From NCBI RefSeq assembly GCF_900187445.1, contig NZ_FYEB01000004.1:349367-413366 (forward strand): 64,000 nucleotides of DNA, written 5' to 3'. The position numbers and the translations under genes were made by a program. Shown here piece by piece: positions 7,897 through 17,516 of the stretch. Every line of letters starts with the position of its first letter. The stretch's first letter is position 1. This DNA is from Pseudomonas sp. Irchel s3b2. GTDB taxonomy: Bacteria; Pseudomonadota; Gammaproteobacteria; Pseudomonadales; Pseudomonadaceae. The notes under the pieces are model-generated. The model had not been told where the DNA came from, did no database searches, and saw nothing but the letters and a program-made list of their open reading frames with translations.

Positions 7897-10800
7897 TCGG
7901 TGCCCGCATGCTGCGCATTTGCTCTCGAATTCCACTGCTGCTGGCCCTGCTGGTACCTTTGACCACGGTCAACGCCGAAGACACCGTCGAGCCGAGCGGC
8001 TATACGCCGGTGGCCGGTGAGAGTTTCTTCCTGCTGGCCGACAGCAGTTTCGCCAGTGATGAACAGGCGATGGTTCGCCTCGAAGCGCCGGGCCGGGATT
8101 ACCGTCGGTTCCGCATGGAACCTTACGGCGGCGCGGACATTCGCGTGTATCGCATCGACAAGCCGCTGGATTTCCTCAAGCGCCAGAAGAACCTGCACCG
8201 CGTAGTCAGTGACGGCCAGTTCAAGGGCGAAGGCCTGTCGAACACCCTCGCGTATTTGTGGGACAACTGGTACCGCAAATCCCGTCGGGTGATGCAGCGG
8301 GCGTTTTCCTACGAGTCGCGTCAACAAGTCACCGAGGAAGTGCCGGAACTGAAGATGGGCACCGCCATCGCCGCGCCAACGCCTTACGACGCACAACCGC
8401 AGTTCGCGTTGATTCCAGGCCTGCCGGTGGTCAGTCAATTCCGTTATCCGCTGTGGCAAGCCAAACCGATCCAGCCGCCTAAGGGCGTGAACCTGGCCGG
8501 TTCTTCCAGCGAATTCGTCAGTGTCTCGCCGGGCAACGTGTACATTCCGTTGGGCAACCTGAAACCGGGCCTGTATCTGGTGGAAGCGCTGATCGGCAAG
8601 TACCGCGCGACCACCATGGTCTTCGTCTCCAACACCGTGGCCGTGAGCAAGATTGCCGGCGATGAATTGCTGGTGTGGGCTGCGCGCAAACACGAGGGCA
8701 GTTCGGTGCCCAAGGTCAATGTGCTGTGGACCGACGGCCTGGGCGTGATGAGCAGCGGCGCGACTGACGCCGATGGTTTGCTGCGACTGAAACACGTCAG
8801 CCCGGAGCGTTCGTTCGTGATCGGCGAGGACGAAGAGGGCGGGGTGTTCGTCTCCGAGAATTTCTATTACGACAGCGAAATCTACGACACCAAACTTTAT
8901 GCATTCACCGACCGGCCGCTGTATCGGCCGGGGGATTGGGTGTCGCTGAAAATCGTCGGCCGCGAGTTCAAGAATGCGCGGGATTCCGTGGCGCCGGCCG
9001 CTGCCGACGTTAATGTGACTGTGCTAGATGCCACTGGCACTGCATTGCAGTCGCTGGCGCTGAAGCTCGATTCCAAGGCCGGCACTCAGGGCCGTTTCCA
9101 GTTGCCGGACAACGCGGTGGCGGGCGGTTATGAGCTGCGTTTCAGCTACAAGGATCAGGCCTACAGCAGTGCCTTCCGTGTCGCTGAATACATCAAGCCG
9201 CACTTCGAAATTTCCCTGAACCTGGCCAAGCAGGATTACCGCACCGGCGAACCGGTGAAGGGCAGTCTGGTGTTGTTGTACCCGGACGGCAAACCGGTGG
9301 CCAACGCCAAGGTAAGCCTGAGCCTGCGCGCCCAACAATTGTCGATGGTCGATAACGAACTGCAGTACCTCGGGCAATTCCCGGTGGAGCTGACCAGTGC
9401 CGAATTGACTACCGACGCCAAGGGCAACGCAAGCCTCGATCTGCCCGCCGCCGAGAAACCGAGCCGCTACATGCTCACCGTGTTCGCCAGCGATGGCGCG
9501 GCGTATCGGGTCAAGACCACCAAGGAAATCCTCATCGATCGCGGCGCCGCCAGTTTCCGCTTGAGCGCGCCGCAGCGGTTCAGCGCGGTGGGCGGCAAGG
9601 TTGCATTCAGCTACGTCAATGAAGGTGGCAGCGAGCAGAGCAAAGCGGTCAACCCGAGCAGCTACAGCTGGGTGCGACTCGAAGATCAAACCACTGGCGA
9701 AGGTAAACTCGCCGCCAAAGATAAAGGCTTCACCCTGGCCTTTGACCGTCCGGGCACTTACAACCTGACGCTGAAAGATGACCATGGCCGCGTACTTGGC
9801 GCGACCGGTCATTCGGTCACTGGCGACGGCGTCAAAGCCGTGCCCGGCACCGTGGAAATCGTCCTCGACAAACCTGAGTACAAGGCGGGCGACGAAGCCC
9901 TCGCGTTGATCACTTTCCCCGAGCCGATCATCGATGCGCTGTTGTCGCTTGAGCGCGACAAGGTCGAGGCCACCGCGCTGCTGTCCAAGGGCAGCGACTG
10001 GCTGAAGATGGAAAAACTCAGCGACACCCAATACCGCGCGCGCATTCTGGTGAAGGACAACTTCGCGCCGAATCTGACCTTCTCCGTGCTTTACACCAAG
10101 GGTGGTCAGTACAGTTTCCAGAACGCCGGCATCAAGGTGATCGCGCCGCAAATCGACGTGGCCATCACCACTGACAAAGAGGCGTATCAGCCGGGCGATA
10201 CCGTGTCGGTTGACCTGACCACGCAGTTCGCCGGCAAGCCGATTCCGGCGCACCTGACGGTCAGCGTGGTCGATGAAATGGTCTACGCGCTGCAACCGGA
10301 AGTCGCGCCGACCATCGATCAGTTCTTCTATCACCCGCGCCGCAATAACGTGCGCACCAGCGCCAGTTTGTCGTTCATCAGCTACGACGTCGCATTGCCG
10401 GGCAGCCCAGGCGCACCGGGTAAAGCCAATCGCAGCGAGCGTGGCGTGAAAGTGTTGGAGCGGCCGCGTCGCGAAGACGTCGACACCGCTGCGTGGCAGC
10501 CCGAATTGATCACCGACGCCAATGGCAAAACCCGCTTCACCTTCAAAATGCCGGACTCCTTGACCCGCTGGCGCATCACCGCCCGAGCCATCGCCGATGA
10601 CGGCCAGGTCGGGCAGAAGAAGCAATTTGTTCGCTCGGAAAAACCGCTGTACCTGAAGTGGAGCGGCCCGACCCGATTCCGCACGGGCGACAAACCGGAT
10701 CTCGGTGTGTTCGCTTTCAGTCAGGCCGAGCAATCGGTCAAGGCTGAGCTGGTGGTTCATTACGCGGGCGCCGAGCAACGTGTGCCGGTCACGTTGAACA

Positions 10801-12467
10801 ACGGCATCAACTACATCGCACTGCCAGCGTTCACAGTGGCCAATGGCGAGTGGACCGCCGAGCTGGTGCAGGACGGCAAAACAGCTGATGCCCTGGCGGT
10901 GCGCCTGACCGCGACCGGCGAAGGCTGGCAGGTGACGCAAAGCCAAAGTCTGGACGTGGTCAGCGGTGATACACCGCTGACCTTGCCGGCAGACGCCACG
11001 GATATTCGCCTGCGTCTGGATGACAGTCCGCAAGCGCTGTTCCGTTCGGCGCTTGATGATTTGCTGAGCTATCCGTACGGCGGTGTCGAACAGACGGCCA
11101 GCCGTTTGCTGCCGCTGAGCATCGCTTATCCGACCTTGTCGTCGAACCCGCAGATCCGCGATCGCTTGCGTTTGATCATGCAGAACAGCCGCCTGCGCTT
11201 GGTGCAAATGGCCGGCCCGTCGGCGAGCTTCACTTGGTGGGGCTATGACGGTGAGCCGGACGCGTTCCTCACTGCTTACGCCTATTACGCCGACTGGCAC
11301 GCCAGTAAAGCGCTGGAACTGAGCCTGCCGCCGGAGCATTGGCAGCGGGTGCTGGAGGTGTACGCCAAGCAGGCGCAGAACACGCCGCTGTTGCAGCGTG
11401 CGCTGATTCTGTCGTTCGCCAAACAGATGCAGTTGCCGGTGAACACGCTGCTCAGCGGTTTGATCGACGACCTGGTGAAAGCCGGCGAAGGCCATGCGGC
11501 GAGCATGATGGACGATGGCGCAGAGAGCCTGGTCATGAGCGATCCGGATTCGGCGTTGGGGCTGGCCAGCGCTCGAGTGCTGACCGCCTCGTTGGCGCGT
11601 CAGGCCAAGGTCAATCTGCCGTCGGCGTTCAATGGTCAATTGGAGGCTGCGCAACAACAAGTCGCCGTCAGTTCTCAACCGTTTGTCGAAGCGCTGAACC
11701 TGTCGCTGCAAGCTTTCGATCAGGCGCATGCGCAAGCATTGTTGCAACGCCTGTTGCCGCAGCAATCGACCCTGGAGCGCGCCTTGGCGCTGACCTGGCT
11801 GCAACGCAGCATCGAACAGGCATCGCCCACTATCGCACTGGCGCCGGGTGAAGGCTGGAAGAAGAAGTACGGTGATACCGGTGAGATGTATTGGACGTGG
11901 CAGGGCGCTTCGCCTGTGCCGGCAGTGTTGTCGCTGACCGGGGAGCAAGAGCGTCCGCTGCGTGCCGCGTTGAGCTTCCAGAGCAAGCAACCGCCAGTGA
12001 GCCCGATGGCGGTGACCATCACCCGTCGGCTGTCGCGTCTGGTGCCGGGTGACGAAGCGTTCGAATTCAAACTCGAAGCCGTCGGCAGCAAACCGTTGTC
12101 CAGCGACAGCCTGTACCTGGACGAAATAATCATCACCAGCAAGGCTGCGAAACCGCTGCGCTACGGCATGCTCGAAGTGCCGCTGCCACCGGGCGCGGAC
12201 GTCGAGCGCACCACGTGGGGCATCAAGTTGATGGGCAAGGCCGGCACTGAGCCGACCGCGCTGGAGAAGGCTCGTTTCGAACCGGGGCAAATGGCTTACG
12301 CGATCCCGGTGGACGCCTTGAGCGGTGAATTGCGCCTGCGTCATCTGGTGCGCTTCTCGCAAAAAGGTCAGTTCAGCCTGCCACCGGTGCGTTTCACTCA
12401 GGTCTACGCACCGCAGAACCAGGCTCAGGAACAGAAACCGGCGCTCGGTCAGGTCACGGTTCACTGA
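7893..12467 (+). CDS. yfaS: Bacterial alpha-2-macroglobulin, YfaS type
   Basis: A 1524-residue protein with a signal peptide ([23 protein letters not shown]) followed by repeated MG beta-sandwich domains, the A2M block containing [14 protein letters not shown] and [15 protein letters not shown], then a helical thioester-type domain. Macroglobulins trap attacking proteases in the periplasm. The thioester site, C-x-E-Q in the trapping class, reads YGGVEQ here with Gly1064 in the Cys position (GGT codon at 11082). The protein thus belongs to the thioester-less YfaS class rather than the YfhM class that pairs with PBP1C. ATG 7893 overlaps the yfaT stop; ATG 7908 is an alternative. Confidence 0.93.
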   Translation: MIGARMLRICSRIPLLLALLVPLTTVNAEDTVEPSGYTPVAGESFFLLADSSFASDEQAMVRLEAPGRDYRRFRMEPYGGADIRVYRIDKPLDFLKRQKNLHRVVSDGQFKGEGLSNTLAYLWDNWYRKSRRVMQRAFSYESRQQVTEEVPELKMGTAIAAPTPYDAQPQFALIPGLPVVSQFRYPLWQAKPIQPPKGVNLAGSSSEFVSVSPGNVYIPLGNLKPGLYLVEALIGKYRATTMVFVSNTVAVSKIAGDELLVWAARKHEGSSVPKVNVLWTDGLGVMSSGATDADGLLRLKHVSPERSFVIGEDEEGGVFVSENFYYDSEIYDTKLYAFTDRPLYRPGDWVSLKIVGREFKNARDSVAPAAADVNVTVLDATGTALQSLALKLDSKAGTQGRFQLPDNAVAGGYELRFSYKDQAYSSAFRVAEYIKPHFEISLNLAKQDYRTGEPVKGSLVLLYPDGKPVANAKVSLSLRAQQLSMVDNELQYLGQFPVELTSAELTTDAKGNASLDLPAAEKPSRYMLTVFASDGAAYRVKTTKEILIDRGAASFRLSAPQRFSAVGGKVAFSYVNEGGSEQSKAVNPSSYSWVRLEDQTTGEGKLAAKDKGFTLAFDRPGTYNLTLKDDHGRVLGATGHSVTGDGVKAVPGTVEIVLDKPEYKAGDEALALITFPEPIIDALLSLERDKVEATALLSKGSDWLKMEKLSDTQYRARILVKDNFAPNLTFSVLYTKGGQYSFQNAGIKVIAPQIDVAITTDKEAYQPGDTVSVDLTTQFAGKPIPAHLTVSVVDEMVYALQPEVAPTIDQFFYHPRRNNVRTSASLSFISYDVALPGSPGAPGKANRSERGVKVLERPRREDVDTAAWQPELITDANGKTRFTFKMPDSLTRWRITARAIADDGQVGQKKQFVRSEKPLYLKWSGPTRFRTGDKPDLGVFAFSQAEQSVKAELVVHYAGAEQRVPVTLNNGINYIALPAFTVANGEWTAELVQDGKTADALAVRLTATGEGWQVTQSQSLDVVSGDTPLTLPADATDIRLRLDDSPQALFRSALDDLLSYPYGGVEQTASRLLPLSIAYPTLSSNPQIRDRLRLIMQNSRLRLVQMAGPSASFTWWGYDGEPDAFLTAYAYYADWHASKALELSLPPEHWQRVLEVYAKQAQNTPLLQRALILSFAKQMQLPVNTLLSGLIDDLVKAGEGHAASMMDDGAESLVMSDPDSALGLASARVLTASLARQAKVNLPSAFNGQLEAAQQQVAVSSQPFVEALNLSLQAFDQAHAQALLQRLLPQQSTLERALALTWLQRSIEQASPTIALAPGEGWKKKYGDTGEMYWTWQGASPVPAVLSLTGEQERPLRAALSFQSKQPPVSPMAVTITRRLSRLVPGDEAFEFKLEAVGSKPLSSDSLYLDEIIITSKAAKPLRYGMLEVPLPPGADVERTTWGIKLMGKAGTEPTALEKARFEPGQMAYAIPVDALSGELRLRHLVRFSQKGQFSLPPVRFTQVYAPQNQAQEQKPALGQVTVH

Positions 12468-12468
12468 C

Positions 12469-14088
12469 ATGCCCCGGCGTCTGGTCTGGTGGCTGCTGTG
12501 TTTGATGCCTGCGCTGGCGACAGCGCAGGACGAGCCGTTGCGCCTGGGCTTCAAGGGTGAATTGCTTTCGTTGAGCGGGACTCAGGTGATCTCGCGTGAG
12601 CCATTGCCTGCTGATGTGCAGACGCCGCTGGGCAGTGTGTGGAAGTTGTTTGTCTACGGTTGGCTGGTGGACACCGGCGCGCGTGAACCGGCTTATGAGT
12701 GTCGCGGGCAATCGAAGGAGGAGGTTTATTGCTGCACCGCGGGCGGCAGGATTGAGCGCGATCAGGCGTTGGTGAAGTCCTGCGGCTTGTACTTTGAGCC
12801 TGCGCGTTTGGGCATTGCTGGCGCTGAATGGCGCGAGTATTGGCAGGCGAGACAAGCGCCGAAGTGGTTGCTGGATTTGCCATCGTTGCAACCGCAGACC
12901 CGGGTTTCGGTGGCTGAGTTGCTGAAGGTATTGGCCGTGATGCCGGCGCAGGATCAGGCGCGGCGGGTATTACTCGATGTGGTGCTTAATGCGGCTGACG
13001 GCAATGTTGTGGGCGAACTCGGCGGCCGGTTGCGAGTGAAAACCTGGAGCTGGCTGGGGGATCAGGATCCTTCGTCGCGTCAGGGCGGATTTGCTGGCTG
13101 GACGGCTGATGGCACGCCGATCTGGGCTGGTGGGCGCGGCACCAGTCAGATGGTTTTGCGCAATTACGGTCCAGCGCTGGCGACGGTATTGCCTTCTTCA
13201 TGGCCAGCCGAGGCGGGGAAGTGTGTCGAAGTCGGCCTGTTCGCGCGTTATCCGCTGAAACGCGTGCTGTCGGGGGATCGCGTGTTAGCGCCCGGGCCCT
13301 TGCAAGGTGACTATCGTGTCGAGTTCGCCAACGGCAATCAACTCGATATCCATAGCGACGGTGAGTTGTTCTTGCTCAAAGACAAACTCGTCGCTCGCCT
13401 GGACCGCGAAGAATACGTCGCCCGCGTTCTGCAGCGCGAAGCCAGGCCGGAACCTGCCGAAGCCGCCAAAGCCCTGAGCGTCGCGATCCGCACCTACCTG
13501 CTGCAAAACGCCACGCGCAACGGTGATTGCCTGAGCATCGATGACAGCAGCAACCGACAACGCGTCGCCCCACGCCCGGCCGCGACCGAGTCGCGCAACA
13601 TCGCCGCGTGGACCAGCGACCTCGTCCTCGCCGGCAGCAACGTCACCTATCACTCCGACCAACCGGGGCCGGACAAGCTCTCTTGGCTGCAAGCCGTCGA
13701 ACAGGCCAATGCCGGTCAACGCTACGACGCCATCCTGCTGCACGCTTACCCGCGCGCGAGCCTCAGCCGCTGGGACAATCCCGTCGCTTCCTGCGAGGCA
13801 TTGCCCGCCGCGCAAGACTGGCTGCTGAGCCAGCGTCGCGGCTGGCGTCCGCGGTTGGAAAGCGAGGTCGGCTACAGCGAAGTCGGCGCTTTCGCCGTCT
13901 GCCGCCTGGCTTTCGGCCGTCCTTTTGTCGACCGCGAACGCCAGCGCATTTACGTGCGCGGCGTGCTGTCGCTGCAAGACCGCCTCGACCTGACCCACGA
14001 ATACCTGCACCTGGCCTTCGAAGCACACCCCAACGGCCAGGATGAAACCTACATCGAAGGGCTCGCCCGCCACCTCTTGCTGGAATAG
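12469..14088 (+). CDS. yfaQ: YfaQ-like DUF2300 protein with SpoIID-like region
   Basis: A 539-residue secreted protein (signal peptide ending near ALATA). Three features stand out: an SVWK tetrad at 56-59, in a context resembling the Ser-x-x-Lys of penicillin-binding proteins; a stretch at about 310-350 (EEYVARVLQREARPEP, then KALSVAIRTYLL) strongly resembling SpoIID/LytB; and HEYLH (510-514) near the C-terminus, an HExxH-type metal site. SpoIID proteins cut denuded glycan strands. Activity here is inferred, not shown. The ATG lies one base after the yfaS stop. This is the counterpart of E. coli YfaQ. Confidence 0.82.
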   Translation: MPRRLVWWLLCLMPALATAQDEPLRLGFKGELLSLSGTQVISREPLPADVQTPLGSVWKLFVYGWLVDTGAREPAYECRGQSKEEVYCCTAGGRIERDQALVKSCGLYFEPARLGIAGAEWREYWQARQAPKWLLDLPSLQPQTRVSVAELLKVLAVMPAQDQARRVLLDVVLNAADGNVVGELGGRLRVKTWSWLGDQDPSSRQGGFAGWTADGTPIWAGGRGTSQMVLRNYGPALATVLPSSWPAEAGKCVEVGLFARYPLKRVLSGDRVLAPGPLQGDYRVEFANGNQLDIHSDGELFLLKDKLVARLDREEYVARVLQREARPEPAEAAKALSVAIRTYLLQNATRNGDCLSIDDSSNRQRVAPRPAATESRNIAAWTSDLVLAGSNVTYHSDQPGPDKLSWLQAVEQANAGQRYDAILLHAYPRASLSRWDNPVASCEALPAAQDWLLSQRRGWRPRLESEVGYSEVGAFAVCRLAFGRPFVDRERQRIYVRGVLSLQDRLDLTHEYLHLAFEAHPNGQDETYIEGLARHLLLE

Positions 14089-14091
14089 GTC

Positions 14092-14898
14092 ATGAAACTC
14101 CGTTACCCACAGGTCTTGCTGTTCATTTGCGCCTTTTGCGTGGGGCCGACGACGTTCGCCGCCGTCAAACTTGATACGCCCGTTGGAGGCTGGCGCACAG
14201 GTGCCCCTGAAGGCGAGGGTGAAAACTTTCGTCAGACAGTCAATTACCCGGCGTCGTCGGTCAACACCCCGGTGGGGCAGGCCAATACCGCTCGCATCAC
14301 CGGCCAGATCAACGCCACCCCCAAGGGCAATGACCCCGGCAAACTGATCGTCAACGGCGTCAGCATGCCGCTGAAAATTGACCCCGCCGGCCGCTACGAC
14401 CGTCCGTTCTCATTCCCCAACGGCAGCAACAGCGTTGAAATCCGCAGCCCCGATGGCCAACAACGCCACCGTACCCAGTTCCTCAACACCAGCGGCGGCG
14501 CCACCCCGGCCAAGTTGCGCGTGCTGCTGGCCTGGGACAGCGACGGCACCGACCTCGACCTGCACCTGGTCACGCCTGACGGCGGCCACATCTGGTACGG
14601 CGACCGCGTCGCGGCCAACGGCGGCGCACTCGACGTCGACGTCACCACCGGCTACGGCCCGGAAATCTTCGCCATGCCGGCGCCGATCAAGGGGCAGTAT
14701 CAGGTGTACGTGAACTACTACGGTGGTGGGTATCGCAGTGATGAGGACGGGCAGGAAGAGGCTGTTCAGCCGCTGACTACCGCGCAGATTACGGTGATTA
14801 CGGAAGAGGGGACGCCTAATGAAAAGATGGAGACGTTCCTGGTGCCGATGCGGGCGGTGGGGGAGTTGACGTTGGTTAAGGGGTTTAGTTATCCGTGA
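14092..14898 (+). CDS. yfaP: Secreted YfaP-like DUF2135 protein (copy 2)
   Basis: A 268-residue protein with a signal peptide (ending TTFAA) and the same architecture as copy 1: an N-terminal PVGGWR motif, a middle domain with NGSNSVEIRSPDG, and the DUF2135 core LLAWDSDGTDLDLHLVTPDG with GPEIFAM and YQVYVNYYGGG. Its position after yfaQ corresponds to yfaP of E. coli. The Asp-rich DSDGTDLDLH segment could bind metal (inference). It begins four bases after the yfaQ stop and ends the operon. Confidence 0.9.
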   Translation: MKLRYPQVLLFICAFCVGPTTFAAVKLDTPVGGWRTGAPEGEGENFRQTVNYPASSVNTPVGQANTARITGQINATPKGNDPGKLIVNGVSMPLKIDPAGRYDRPFSFPNGSNSVEIRSPDGQQRHRTQFLNTSGGATPAKLRVLLAWDSDGTDLDLHLVTPDGGHIWYGDRVAANGGALDVDVTTGYGPEIFAMPAPIKGQYQVYVNYYGGGYRSDEDGQEEAVQPLTTAQITVITEEGTPNEKMETFLVPMRAVGELTLVKGFSYP

Positions 14899-14901
14899 AT
14901 G

Positions 14902-14930
14902 CAATAGTCGCAGCAGTGCTGCGACTATTG
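14902..14930. repeat. Perfect palindrome after the yfa operon
   Basis: A 14-bp arm starting CAATAGTCGCAGCA pairs exactly with its complement around a single G. It follows the last yfa stop codon by three bases and could end transcription, although no T-run follows. Its ends (CAAT/ATTG) and centre (GCAGCA-N-TGCTG) resemble the palindrome inside the next gene at 15354-15384. Confidence 0.6.
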
Positions 14931-15062
14931 AATTAGTCAGCAGGCTGCTGACCAATTCCGTCATCACATGACACTGTTTCACGCCGAAACACTTCGTGAT
15001 TTTTATTGTTTCAAGGTGAGGAGTACTAGTGAGCGTCGCCTACTAAACAGGAACGCCTTCAC

Positions 15063-16073
15063 GTGAATGACCTCAGCTCTACTGCGCCGTCCATTGGCGC
15101 AAGCTTTAACGAAATCACGCAATTGATCATCACTGCCCGGCAGCGAGCGGTGCAGGCAGTCAATACCGAGTTGATTGAACTGCATTGGCAGGTTGGGGCT
15201 TACATCAGCCGGAAGATCGAAGCAGCGGAGTGGGGGGATGGAGTGGTCGCTCAGCTGGCTACTCACCTCGCTCTTACTCAGCCGGGATTGCGTGGTTTCA
15301 CGCAGCGGAATCTGTTCCGCATGCGTCAGTTTTACGAGACCTACAAGGACGACGCAATTGTGACAGCACTGCTGTCACAATTGCCTTGGACCCAAAACCT
15401 GATCATCCTCAACCAAAGCAAACGCCCGGAAGAGCGTGAGTTTTACCTGCGCATGGCGATTCAGGAGAAGTGGTCGAGCCGGGAGCTCGAACGCCAGCTC
15501 AAAGCTGCGTTGTTCGAGCGTAGCGTCATCAGTCCCCTAAAAGTCTCACCACTGGTGAGACAAATGCATCCTGAGGCCATGAGTGTATTCAAGGACACCT
15601 ACATGGTCGAATTTCTCGACTTGGCGCACGGTCATGTCGAGGCTGATTTGCATGGCGGGTTACTGCGCAGGCTCAGGGATTTTCTGATCGAGCTGGGGCG
15701 TGATTTTTGTTTCATTGGTTCTCAATACCCGTTGCAGGTTGGCGGTCGTGATTTTGCGTTGGACCTGCTGTTCTTCCATCGCGGGCTCAATTGCCTGGTG
15801 GCCATTGAGCTCAAGGTCGGACGCTTCGAGCCAGAATACCTCGGCAAGCTGGACTTCTACCTTGAGGCGTTGGATCGCAATGTCCGCAAACCCCATGAAA
15901 ACCCTGCACTTGGGGTCTTGCTGTGCGCCAGCAAAGATGACGAAGTCGTCGAGTACGCCCTGAACCGTTCACTTTCGCCAGCATTGATCGCGGAATATCA
16001 GACTCAACTGCCTGACAAGAAACTGTTGCAGGCCAAGTTGCATGAGTTTTATGCGCTGAATGCTGACGAGTGA
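15063..16073 (+). CDS. DUF1016 (YhcG-type) PD-(D/E)XK nuclease family protein
   Basis: A 336-residue protein of normal family length. The N-terminal half is helical (ELIELHWQVGAYISRKI, LPWTQNLIIL motifs of DUF1016_N). The C-terminal half has the PD-(D/E)XK core, DFALDLLFFHRGLNCLVAIELK, with Asp234, Glu249 and Lys251. The family is often found near restriction or defence loci and presumably acts on DNA; no activity is proven here. Start is a GTG at 15063. A 31-bp near-perfect palindrome lies within the coding region at 15354-15384. The gene is monocistronic, with no methyltransferase partner nearby. Confidence 0.9.
   Translation: MNDLSSTAPSIGASFNEITQLIITARQRAVQAVNTELIELHWQVGAYISRKIEAAEWGDGVVAQLATHLALTQPGLRGFTQRNLFRMRQFYETYKDDAIVTALLSQLPWTQNLIILNQSKRPEEREFYLRMAIQEKWSSRELERQLKAALFERSVISPLKVSPLVRQMHPEAMSVFKDTYMVEFLDLAHGHVEADLHGGLLRRLRDFLIELGRDFCFIGSQYPLQVGGRDFALDLLFFHRGLNCLVAIELKVGRFEPEYLGKLDFYLEALDRNVRKPHENPALGVLLCASKDDEVVEYALNRSLSPALIAEYQTQLPDKKLLQAKLHEFYALNADE
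15354..15384. repeat. Palindrome inside DUF1016 gene
   Basis: A 15-bp arm starting GCAATTGTGACAGCA pairs exactly with its complement around one C. It encodes AIVTALLSQL and shares ends and centre with the palindrome at 14902-14930. It could be a binding site or a transcript hairpin. Confidence 0.6.
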
Positions 16074-16264
16074 GGGGCTTGCGGGCCCCATCCCAAAACC
16101 GGAAAAACCTGCTGACAATCTCGTCCAGACCCCAGTGATCAACGTAGATAATGTTTCCTTTCCGACGATCAGCCCACAGTTTCGTCTCACCAAAGGAGAA
16201 AGCTGCCGCAGAGCGTTGTCGTATCAGCAGCGGGCGTATCGTCTTTAATTGCTGAGGAAGTGAA

Positions 16265-16582
16265 ATGAGTGCGAGACCCATGCTGGGCGTGTGGATATGG
16301 GCTGCGATGAGTTCAGTCATGTTGACACCCGCGTCAGCGGATCACTGGCAAGGCGTACGCGAGGGGGACGAGTGGAAGAATGAATACCGGGACGGGCCAT
16401 GCAAGGTAAAGATCGAATCCAAAAATAATGAATACAAGGAAGAGGTCAAATGCCCGAATGGCCGCGGTGCCAATTGGCGTCGTGGTGAATGGAAAGACGA
16501 ATTCCGCGAGCATGGCTGCAAGGTCAGGATCGAAGCCAAGCAGGAGGAGTACAAGAAAGAGGTCAAATGCGACGACGATTGA
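16265..16582 (+). CDS. Small secreted protein with duplicated two-Cys module
   Basis: I do not recognise the family. The 105-residue precursor has a signal peptide ending near TPASA. The mature part is built of two ~31-residue copies: EWKNEYRDGPCKVKIESKNN continuing to EVKC, and EWKDEFREHGCKVRIEAKQE continuing to EVKC. Each module has two cysteines, probably forming a disulfide in the periplasm, and many charged residues. TGAGGAAG precedes the ATG. It lies 70 bp upstream of another exported small protein, but co-transcription is not certain. Confidence 0.75.
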   Translation: MSARPMLGVWIWAAMSSVMLTPASADHWQGVREGDEWKNEYRDGPCKVKIESKNNEYKEEVKCPNGRGANWRRGEWKDEFREHGCKVRIEAKQEEYKKEVKCDDD

Positions 16583-16652
16583 TCAGTTGTTCGGGCTACC
16601 CTGTTCTCGCATGACTGATGTTAATCAATGACTGCAACAGGAGGACCGCATC

Positions 16653-17003
16653 ATGAAATCCATGCTCAGAAGCATCGGACTGTCATTGCCACTGGTGGCC
16701 ACTGCGGCGTTCGCTCATCACGGCTGGAGTGAGTATGACTCCAGCAAATCCATGCAACTGAACGGAACGATCGAGGAATCCGGCTATTCCCATCCGCACG
16801 GGCTCCTGCGTCTCAAAACATCCGACAAGACGTGGATCATCGTTCTGGCCCCTCCATCGCGCATGGAGAACCGTGGGCTGTCGAAGGACATGCTGAATGT
16901 CGGTACGACGGCTACGGTGGTCGGCTATCCGAATCGAAACAAACCCGATGAACTACGAGCGGAACGCATCACCATCGGCGATAAAACCACCGAGTTGCGC
17001 TGA
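16653..17003 (+). CDS. Exported DUF6152-like protein
   Basis: A 116-residue periplasmic protein with a clean signal peptide (MKSMLRSIGLSLPLVATAAFA) followed directly by HHGWSEYD. The remainder reads as a small beta-barrel with an HPHGLLRL segment, typical of the DUF6152 family of unknown function. GGAGG lies eight bases before the ATG. Its TGA overlaps by one base the start of the next gene, a small membrane protein, so the two are translated together. The HHG and HPHG histidines could bind metal (inference). Confidence 0.8.
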   Translation: MKSMLRSIGLSLPLVATAAFAHHGWSEYDSSKSMQLNGTIEESGYSHPHGLLRLKTSDKTWIIVLAPPSRMENRGLSKDMLNVGTTATVVGYPNRNKPDELRAERITIGDKTTELR

Positions 17004-17515
17004 TGGACACCACAAGTTTCAGCGGAGGATCAGGTCCGCAAAGCTGGCTGGACTGGCTGGATGACTCGCGACTTGGGCTGGCCATGCGAGGCGAGCTGTG
17101 GCTTTACCCGATAATCGAGGTGGTTCACATCATTGGCTTCGTGGTGCTTGTGGGCTCGGTCTTCATGTTCGATCTGCGGGTGCTCGGCCTGTCCAAGGAT
17201 ATTGCGGTGACGGCCCTGGCCCGCCATCTTCTGAGATGGTCCGTCGCTGCCTTGGTATTGATCGTACCCGCTGGCCTGATGATGTTTACCGCCCATCCCC
17301 ATGACTTCGCCACCAACAACATTTTCATTTTAAAGTTGAGCCTGATCGCTACGGCGGGCATCAACGCGGCCCTTTTTCACATCGGTGTATACCGTTCAGT
17401 CAGCCGATGGAACACAGGCGTCGCGGCACCGGCCATTGCAAAAGTGCAGGCAGTGCTTTCGATGGGGTTATGGGGCACGGTGGTGCTTTGCGGCCGTCTG
17501 TTGGCCTACACCTGA
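17003..17515 (+). CDS. DUF6644-like inner-membrane protein
   Basis: A 170-residue protein with about four transmembrane helices (VVHIIGFVVLVGSVFMFDLRVLG; WSVAALVLIVPAGLMMFTA; ILKLSLIATAGINAALFHIGVY; AVLSMGLWGTVVLCGRLLAYT). The pattern, with a His in the first helix and another in the third, matches the DUF6644 family, which commonly follows DUF6152 genes. Function is unknown; the paired histidines raise the possibility of haem or copper binding (inference). It overlaps the upstream gene by one base. Confidence 0.8.
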   Translation: MDTTSFSGGSGPQSWLDWLDDSRLGLAMRGELWLYPIIEVVHIIGFVVLVGSVFMFDLRVLGLSKDIAVTALARHLLRWSVAALVLIVPAGLMMFTAHPHDFATNNIFILKLSLIATAGINAALFHIGVYRSVSRWNTGVAAPAIAKVQAVLSMGLWGTVVLCGRLLAYT

Positions 17516-17516
17516 C

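Noticed and set aside
9024..12554. 1176-codon open frame on the minus strand
   Set aside because: It mirrors yfaS in a GC-rich context where antisense frames stay open; the sequence is rich in Arg, His and Gln and has no domain.
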